Source of the DNA: Phenylobacterium sp.
GTDB taxonomy: Bacteria > Pseudomonadota > Alphaproteobacteria > Caulobacterales > Caulobacteraceae
NCBI RefSeq assembly: GCF_030698145.1
Contig: NZ_JAUYNW010000023.1
Location: forward strand, 1-48,448
Direction of reading: 5' to 3'
DNA length: 48,448 bases
Part shown: one piece after another, positions 43,004-48,448 of the stretch
How positions within the stretch are numbered: position 1 is the first letter of the stretch
Layout of the letters: each line of letters starts with the position of its first letter
Position numbers and translations under genes: made by a program
The notes under the pieces: generated by a model
Told to the model about the DNA's origin: nothing
The model's database searches: none
Seen by the model: the letters and a program-made list of their open reading frames with translations, nothing else

Positions 43004-44266
43004 ATGGCGCCGCAGCCGGACTGGATGACCACGGGCGCCGCCCACGTCTGGCGCCCCTACTGCCAGATGAAGACCGCCCCCCCGCCCCTGGCCGTGGCGC
43101 GGACGCAGGGCGCCCGGATCATTCTTGAGGACGGCCGCGAGCTGGTGGACGGCATCGCCTCGTGGTGGACCGCCTGCCACGGCTATAATCACCCGCATAT
43201 TCGCGCCGCCGTGACCGCCCAACTGGAGCGGGCGCCGCATGTGATGTTCGGCGGCCTGGCCCATGAGCCGGCCTATCGGCTGGCGACGCGGCTGGCGGCC
43301 CTGCTGCCCGGCGACCTGGACCATGTGTTCTTCGCCGAGAGCGGTTCGGTGGCCGTCGAGATCGCCATGAAGATGGCCCTGCAGTTCTGGATCAACCGCG
43401 GCGTGGAGGGCCGCACGCGGTTCCTCAGCTTCCTCGGCGGCTATCACGGCGACACCCTGGCCACGATGACCATCTGCGACCCCGAGGAGGGGATGCACGG
43501 CCTGTTCGCAGGCGTCATGCCCGCCCAGCATATCGCCGCCCTGCCGAGCGACGCGGCCTCCGAAGCCGCGCTCGACGCCCTGCTGGCCGCCAAGGGCGCG
43601 GAGATCGCCGCCATCATCGTCGAGCCCCGGGTCCAGGGCGCCGGCGGCATGCTGTTCCACGACGACGAGGTGCTGCGCACCCTGCGCCGGCTGGCCGACA
43701 AGCACGGCGTGCTGCTGGTCTTCGACGAGATCTTCGTGGGCTTCGGGCGCACCGGCGACCTGTTCGCCTGCAGCGGCTCAGGCGTGGTCCCCGACATCGT
43801 GACCCTGTCGAAGGCCCTGACCGGCGGGACCCTGCCGCTGTCGGCCGCCATCGCGCGCAAGCCGGTCTTCGAGGCGTTCTGGTCGGACGACCCCGGCGCG
43901 GCCCTGATGCACGGCCCGACCTATATGGGCAATCCGCTGGCCTGCGCCGCGGCCAACGCCAGCCTTGACCTGTTCGAGACCGGGACCTGGAAGGCCGACG
44001 TGGCGCGGATCAACGCGGCGCTGACCGAGGGCCTGGAACCGTGCCGGGCCGCGAAGGGCGTGGTCGATGTCCGCACCTATGGCGCCATCGGAGTGGTGGA
44101 GTTCGAGGCACCCGCCGCGGTCGGCGCGCTGTGCGCAAGGTTCGCCGAGCTGGGCTGCTGGATCCGACCGATGGGCAAGGTCATCTACCTGACCCCGCCC
44201 TTCGTGACGTCGGACGAGGAGCTCACGCGGCTGACGGGGGCGATCCGAAGCGTGGTCTGCGGTTAG
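43004..44266 (+). CDS. bioA: Adenosylmethionine-8-amino-7-oxononanoate aminotransferase
   Basis: A 420-residue class III aminotransferase using S-adenosylmethionine to form diaminopelargonate. Features: IASWWTACHGYNHPHI near the start, GGYHGDTLATM, the cofactor aspartate in VFDEIFVGFGRTG, and the PLP lysine in TLSKALTGGTLPLSA. ATG 43004 follows GGGGAGAG. It is divergent from bioF-bioD; bioB and bioC are not in the window. A 30-bp inverted repeat element lies just after its stop. Confidence 0.96.
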   Translation: MAPQPDWMTTGAAHVWRPYCQMKTAPPPLAVARTQGARIILEDGRELVDGIASWWTACHGYNHPHIRAAVTAQLERAPHVMFGGLAHEPAYRLATRLAALLPGDLDHVFFAESGSVAVEIAMKMALQFWINRGVEGRTRFLSFLGGYHGDTLATMTICDPEEGMHGLFAGVMPAQHIAALPSDAASEAALDALLAAKGAEIAAIIVEPRVQGAGGMLFHDDEVLRTLRRLADKHGVLLVFDEIFVGFGRTGDLFACSGSGVVPDIVTLSKALTGGTLPLSAAIARKPVFEAFWSDDPGAALMHGPTYMGNPLACAAANASLDLFETGTWKADVARINAALTEGLEPCRAAKGVVDVRTYGAIGVVEFEAPAAVGALCARFAELGCWIRPMGKVIYLTPPFVTSDEELTRLTGAIRSVVCG

Positions 44267-44280
44267 GCTCGCACCCAATA

Positions 44281-44407
44281 CCGCTCATCCCGGCGAAGGC
44301 CGGGACCCAGAAGGAAAGACTCTCAAGCGGGCTCTGGGGGCGGCGAACCCATCCAATCCGCCACTGATCCCTGAGATCTGGGTCCCGGCCTTCGCCGGGA
44401 TGAGCGG
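44281..44407. repeat. Intergenic element with perfect 30-bp inverted arms
   Basis: CCGCTCATCCCGGCGAAGGC and ten further bases (44281-44310) recur exactly as the reverse complement at 44378-44407, around a 67-base centre. Each arm itself contains the CCCGGCGAAGGCCGGG hairpin. I recall this hairpin motif as abundant in alphaproteobacterial intergenic DNA. It lies between the convergent bioA and hydrolase genes and may also end both transcripts. Confidence 0.9.
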
Positions 44408-44436
44408 AGGGTTTGGCATGCCCTTGGGACTGATAC

Positions 44437-45372
44437 CTACCCCAGCGCCGCCTTCAGCGCCGCCACGGTCTCCTTGGTGGCCACGTCCACGGCTGGGGAG
44501 ACATCGCCCATGCTGTAGAAGTCGTGGACCATGTCCTTGTACTCGACGTGGGCGGCCGTCACGCCCGCCGCGTTGAGGCGCGCGGCGTAGTCACGGCCCT
44601 CGTCCTTCAGCGGATCGTAGCCGGCGGTGACCACCAGGGCCGGCGGGGTGCCGGCGACGTCGGCCTTGGACCCCAGGTTGGCGCGGTGCTCCTGGGGATG
44701 GCCGACGGCGGCCAGGCATTTGTCGAACCAGGCGATGGCCGCCTTGGTCAGGATCGGGCCGTCCAGGTCCTTGCGAGACTGGGTCTCCACGTCGGGCCAG
44801 ATGCCGGGATAGAGCAGGAGCTGGAAGGCCAGCCTGCGCTTGGGGTCGTGCTTCATGTCGATGGAGATCGAGGCCGCCAGGTTCCCCCCCGCCGAACAGC
44901 CGCCCACCGCGACGCGGGCCGGGTCGAAGCCGATCTCGGCGGCATGGTCGAAGGCCCATTCCGTGGCCGCCAGGCAGTCGTCGTGACCGGCCGGGAACGG
45001 ATGCTCGGGCGCCAGCCGGTAGTCGACCGCCAGGACACGGTAGCCGGAATAGGCCGCCAGCCGGCGGCAATGGCCGTCATGGGTCTCCAGGTCGCCGATG
45101 GCGAAGCCGCCACCGTGGAAATAGACTAGGCCCGGCGTGGTCGCCGCCGCGCCGGCGGGCACGTAGAGCCGCGCGCCGATCGGGCCGTTTCCACCATCCA
45201 CCTGGATGTCGGTGGCCGTGACGTCCTTGGGCGCGCCCAGGTTCTGGGCCTGGCGCTGCATCCGGTAGCCGGCGCGGATCATCTCCGGCGGCAGGGCGTC
45301 CAGGGGCGGCATCTCCTGGCCCGCCGCGGCGGCGGCCTGTTCGTCGATCATCGCCTTGAAGTGCGGGTCCAT
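44437..45372 (-). CDS. HSL-family alpha/beta hydrolase (esterase)
   Basis: A 311-residue hormone-sensitive-lipase-type esterase. The oxyanion HGGGFAIGDLETHD is followed by the nucleophile serine in GGCSAGGNLAASI, the acid in YDPLKDEGRDYA and the histidine in MVHDFYSM. It hydrolyses short acyl or aryl esters in the cytoplasm. ATG 45372 lies 22 bases after the acyl-CoA ligase stop, so the two form an operon; the ester may supply the acid activated by the ligase. Confidence 0.92.
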   Translation of the reverse strand: MDPHFKAMIDEQAAAAAGQEMPPLDALPPEMIRAGYRMQRQAQNLGAPKDVTATDIQVDGGNGPIGARLYVPAGAAATTPGLVYFHGGGFAIGDLETHDGHCRRLAAYSGYRVLAVDYRLAPEHPFPAGHDDCLAATEWAFDHAAEIGFDPARVAVGGCSAGGNLAASISIDMKHDPKRRLAFQLLLYPGIWPDVETQSRKDLDGPILTKAAIAWFDKCLAAVGHPQEHRANLGSKADVAGTPPALVVTAGYDPLKDEGRDYAARLNAAGVTAAHVEYKDMVHDFYSMGDVSPAVDVATKETVAALKAALG

Positions 45373-45394
45373 GGGGAATGCCTTCTCTGAAATC

Positions 45395-46948
45395 TCAGCC
45401 GACGTTGCGCGTGCGGCCTTGCCAATAGGGGTCGCGCAGTTCGCGGCGCAACACCTTGCCCGAGGGGTTGCGCGGCAGGACGGCGACATAGTCCACGGAC
45501 TTGGGCGTCTTGAAGCCGGCGATCTGGCCGCGGCAGTGTTCGATGATCGAGGCGGTGTCGGCCTCCGCGCCCGGCCGCAGGACCACGACGGCTTTCACGG
45601 CCTCGCCCCAGCGCTCGTCGGGCACGCCGATCACCGCGGCGTCGGCGACGGCGGGATGGCCCATCAGGGCGTTCTCCACCTCGGCCGGATAGATGTTCTC
45701 GCCGCCCGAGACGATCATGTCCTTCACCCGGTCGTGGATGAACAGGTAGCCGTCGACGTCGAAATAGCCGGCGTCGCCGGAGCGGAACCAGCCCTGCGGA
45801 CAGATGGCCTCGGCGGTGGCCTCGGGGCGGTTCCAGTAGCCCTTCATGATGCCGCTGGAACGGATCTCGATCTCGCCCACCTCGCCGACAGCGGCGTCGC
45901 GGCCGTCCAGCCGGATGCGGATCTCGTAGCCGGGGGTGGGCTTGCCACAGGCCCGCAGCTTGCCCAGCGCCGGATCGTGGGCCTCCGGCGGCAGATAGGT
46001 CCCGCCGCCGATCGTCTCGGTCAGGCCGTAGAGCTGCATGAAGTCCGCGCCGAACCGCGCCTGAGCGCGGGTCAGCACCTCCTCGGAGATCGGCGAGGCG
46101 CCGTAATAGATGTGCCGCAGGCTGGAGAGGTCGGCTTCGCCCTGGGCCGGGTGCTGCAGCACCATGTTGATGATCGCCGGCGCCATGAAGGCGTGCTTGA
46201 TCCGGTGTTCTTCGATCAGCTCGAGCAGCAGGCCGATATCGACCTCGCGCATGATCACGGCGCGTGCGCCCTGCATCAGCGACAGCATGCCCAGATTGGC
46301 CCCGGCCACGTGGAACAGGGGCATGGCGACCAGCACCCCGTCGCCCGGCGTGAACTTCGCCCAGACCTTCGTCGCCCCCTCGAAACTGGCCAGGTAGTTG
46401 GTCTCGGTGAGTTGCACGCCCTTGGGCAGGCCGGTGGTGCCCGAGGTGTAGAGCTGGATGACGTCGTCGTCCGGGAGGGCCGCCAGCTTGGGATCGATCG
46501 CCGGATGGGCCCCGATCCACGCGCGGAAGCCCTGCCGCTCAGGATGGCCCGGCTCGAACTGGATGACGGTCGAGAGGTCGGGCAGGTCGAGACCCGCAAG
46601 GGTTTCGGCGTAGTCGCGCCCCACGACCAGCAGCTTGCACCCGGCGTCCTTGAGGATGAAGGCGATCTCCGGCGGGGCCAGGCGCCAGTTCACCGGCGTC
46701 AGGCAGGCGCGGATCTTCAGGCAGCCGAACCACAGGACGAAGAAGTCGGCGTTTCCCTTGGCGAGCGTCCCCACCCGGTCGCCGGCCTGGACGCCGGCGC
46801 CCAGCAGGGCCTGGGCGCATTGCGAGGACAGGGCGTCGAACTGGGCGTAGCTGATCGCCTCGCCCTCGAACCACAGGGCCTGGGCCTCGGGCCGCGCAAG
46901 CGCATGGTGGCGCGCGACGTCGGCGACGCATGTGATGCCCTGGGACAT
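45395..46948 (-). CDS. Acyl-CoA synthetase (AMP-forming)
   Basis: A 517-residue ANL-superfamily ligase. Motifs: phosphate loop LYTSGTTGLPKGVQL, YGLTETIGGGTYLP, the hinge region GWFRSGDAGYFDVDGYLFIH, DMIVSGGENIYPAEVE, and the catalytic lysine in PRNPSGKVLRREL near the C-terminus. It activates a carboxylic acid (probably medium-chain or aromatic) to its CoA ester. ATG 46948 has GGGAGG four bases before it. It leads the operon with the HSL-type hydrolase. Confidence 0.93.
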   Translation of the reverse strand: MSQGITCVADVARHHALARPEAQALWFEGEAISYAQFDALSSQCAQALLGAGVQAGDRVGTLAKGNADFFVLWFGCLKIRACLTPVNWRLAPPEIAFILKDAGCKLLVVGRDYAETLAGLDLPDLSTVIQFEPGHPERQGFRAWIGAHPAIDPKLAALPDDDVIQLYTSGTTGLPKGVQLTETNYLASFEGATKVWAKFTPGDGVLVAMPLFHVAGANLGMLSLMQGARAVIMREVDIGLLLELIEEHRIKHAFMAPAIINMVLQHPAQGEADLSSLRHIYYGASPISEEVLTRAQARFGADFMQLYGLTETIGGGTYLPPEAHDPALGKLRACGKPTPGYEIRIRLDGRDAAVGEVGEIEIRSSGIMKGYWNRPEATAEAICPQGWFRSGDAGYFDVDGYLFIHDRVKDMIVSGGENIYPAEVENALMGHPAVADAAVIGVPDERWGEAVKAVVVLRPGAEADTASIIEHCRGQIAGFKTPKSVDYVAVLPRNPSGKVLRRELRDPYWQGRTRNVG

Positions 46949-47000
46949 CGATCCTCCCACCTCCGCTCCGCGACCCGTTCGCCGTGGAGCCACCAAGATG

Positions 47001-47140
47001 CTCCCCTTCTGGGGGAGCTGTCGCCGCAAGGCGACTGAGGGGGACTTTGAATCCTTCTTGTGGGCTTCAGCCCCCTCCGTCACGTCGCCGATAAGGGCGA
47101 CGCGCCACCTCCCCCAGATCGCGCTGCGCGCTGGGGGAGG
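47001..47140. repeat. Mosaic intergenic repeat with inverted arms
   Basis: A 140-base element. CTCCCCTTCTGGGGGAGCTG at its left end faces a CTCCCCCAG-N-CTGGGGGAGG arrangement at its right. Short inverted pieces (GTCGCC/GGCGAC, GAGGGGGA/CCCCCTCC) lie between. I recall this composition from repeated palindromic elements in intergenic alphaproteobacterial DNA. It separates the ligase operon from the aldehyde dehydrogenase and contains no gene. Confidence 0.75.
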
Positions 47141-47154
47141 ATTTGCGTTCCGAT

Positions 47155-48448
47155 CTACTCCGCAGCGACTTTCGGCGCGTAACCGAGCATGGCCTTGGTC
47201 TCCAGGAACTCGTGGAAGGCGTAGTCGCCCCACTCGCGCCCGTTGCCGCTCATCTTGTAGCCGCCGAAGGGGGCCATCATGTCGCCGCCGCCGCCGTTGA
47301 TCGACACCTGGCCGGCGCGCAGCTTGGAGGCTACCTGCCGGGCCTTGGCCAGGTCGGCGCCGTTGACGTAGGCGGCCAGGCCGTACTCGGTGTCGTTGCC
47401 GACCTCGATGGCCTGGTCGAGGGTCTCATAGCCGAGGATCGACAGCACGGGGCCGAAGATCTCTTCCTTGGCGATGGTCATCTCGTTGGTGACGTTGGCG
47501 AAGACGGTGGGCTTCACATAGTAGCCCTTGTCCAGGCCCTCCGGGCGGCCGACGCCGCCGGAGACCAGGGTCGCGCCCTCGTCGCTGCCGGCCTGGATCA
47601 GCTACTGGATCTTGTTGAACTGGATCTCGGAGACCACGGGACCCAGCTGGCTGTTGCCGTTCGGGTCGCCGACGGTGACGGTGGAGACCGCCTCGCGGGC
47701 CACGGCGATGGCTTCGTCCATGCGGCCCTTGGGGACCAGCATGCGGGTCGGCGCGTTACAGGACTGACCGGAGTTGGTCATCATGGTGGCCACGCCACGG
47801 CCCACGCCCTTGGCGAAGGCGGCGTCGTCGAGGACGATGTTGGGGCTCTTCCCACCCAGTTCCTGAGCCACGCGCTTGACGGTCGGGGCGGCGTTCTTGG
47901 CCACCTCGATGCCGGCGCGGGTGGAGCCGGTGAAGGAGACCATGTCCACTTCGGGGTGGCTGGAGAGCGGGACGCCGACGCCGAGGCCGTCGCCCTGGAC
48001 CATGTTGAACACGCCGGCGGGAACGCCCGCGGCATGCATGATCTCAGCGAAGATGTGGCCCGAGAACGGGGCGACTTCCGAAGGCTTCAGCACCATGGTG
48101 CAGCCCGTCGCGATGGCCGGGGCCACCTTGCAGACGATCTGGTTCAGGGGCCAGTTCCAGGGGGTGATGAACCCACAGACGCCGATCGGCTCCTTGACGA
48201 TCATCGTCGGGCCGCGGTCTTCCTCGAACTTGAAGGTCTTCAGCACTTCCACGGCGGTGGCCAGGTGGCCCATGCCGATCGGAACCTGGGCGCGCTGGGC
48301 GAGGTTGGCGGGGGCGCCCATTTCCTCGGTCACGGCGGTGGCCAGGTCGCCGAAGCGCTTCTGATATTCGGCCAGGATGCGGCCCAGGACTTCCAGGCGC
48401 TCCTCGCGGGTGGTCTGGCTCCAGGCCGGGAAGGCGGCGCGGGCGGCC
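47155..48448 (-). pseudogene. Aldehyde dehydrogenase interrupted by an amber codon, cut by window edge
   Basis: An NAD(P)-dependent aldehyde dehydrogenase reading leftward from beyond the window. Seen in order: cofactor-binding FITPWNWPLNQIVCK, the general base Glu in AQELGGKSPNIVL, the catalytic Cys in NSGQSCNAPTRML, and [12 protein letters not shown] with the C-terminal block. At 47602-47604 the frame meets TAG between FNKIQ and [10 protein letters not shown], where relatives have an amino acid. The frame is unchanged on both sides. The product would stop before the oligomerisation region, so the gene is probably dead, unless the base is a sequence error or a suppressor exists. Confidence 0.82.

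Noticed and set aside
44281..44407. CRISPR array or direct-repeat cassette
   Set aside because: The identical arms are inverted, occur only twice, and flank a single unrelated centre.
47602..47604. TAG as a pyrrolysine or other recoding site
   Set aside because: The enzyme family does not use recoding and no supporting element or pyl gene is visible; mutation or sequence error is simpler.

Overview
The window is a GC-rich, densely coding bacterial chromosome segment with about 58 protein genes and one tRNA gene. Many genes overlap by 4 bases and GTG/TTG starts behind good Shine-Dalgarno sites are common. Gene content (ubiquinone synthesis with coq7, homogentisate pathway, nhaA, selO, DUF1294, DUF4345) and two short intergenic repeat types that I recall from alphaproteobacteria point to Caulobacteraceae, most likely Phenylobacterium or Caulobacter. 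This placement is inference; no rRNA or other marker is present.

Layout. 1-5300: the tail of an IS110-family transposase, a Qnr/MfpA-like pentapeptide-repeat protein, thiC under a TPP riboswitch, and a D-cysteine desulfhydrase/amino-acid racemase pair preceded by two perfect hairpins. 5280-16000: housekeeping and small metabolic genes (zinc metallopeptidase, TPR protein, hybrid histidine kinase, DMT transporter, thioesterase, MAPEG, DUF4345/SnoaL with a divergent AraC regulator, cytochrome P460, dienelactone hydrolase, YciI, DoxX). 16054-17690: tRNA-Leu(CAA), then an AT-richer gap and a probable HNH polymorphic toxin with a candidate immunity gene. 18200-20450: Fur-box-controlled feoAB. 20870-22780: a second lower-GC patch with a nuclease-like orphan gene and a symmetrical terminator.

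22780-27840 is a tyrosine/homogentisate catabolic operon read leftward: hpd, an isoaspartyl peptidase, hmgA, a small unknown gene, a fumarylacetoacetase-family gene and a MarR regulator, with an 18-bp operator-like palindrome just before hpd. 27900-30490 is a run of tightly linked genes (YqaA, dsbB, coq7, GNAT, DUF1294), the last four of which overlap or nearly so. 31269-32459 is the most interesting segment: two tiny paralogous one-helix membrane proteins, each behind a similar 25-bp palindrome, one of them sharing its control region with a divergent TetR regulator.

32460-41100: gluQ-RS, a DMT transporter, selO, a subtilisin-like protease divergent from an ECF sigma/anti-sigma pair followed by a barrel-like envelope protein, nhaA, and a charged repeat-bearing exported protein. 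41118-44266: biotin genes bioF-bioD divergent from bioA. 44281-47140: an acyl-CoA ligase/HSL-type hydrolase operon flanked by two intergenic repeats. The right edge is an aldehyde dehydrogenase interrupted by an in-frame amber codon.
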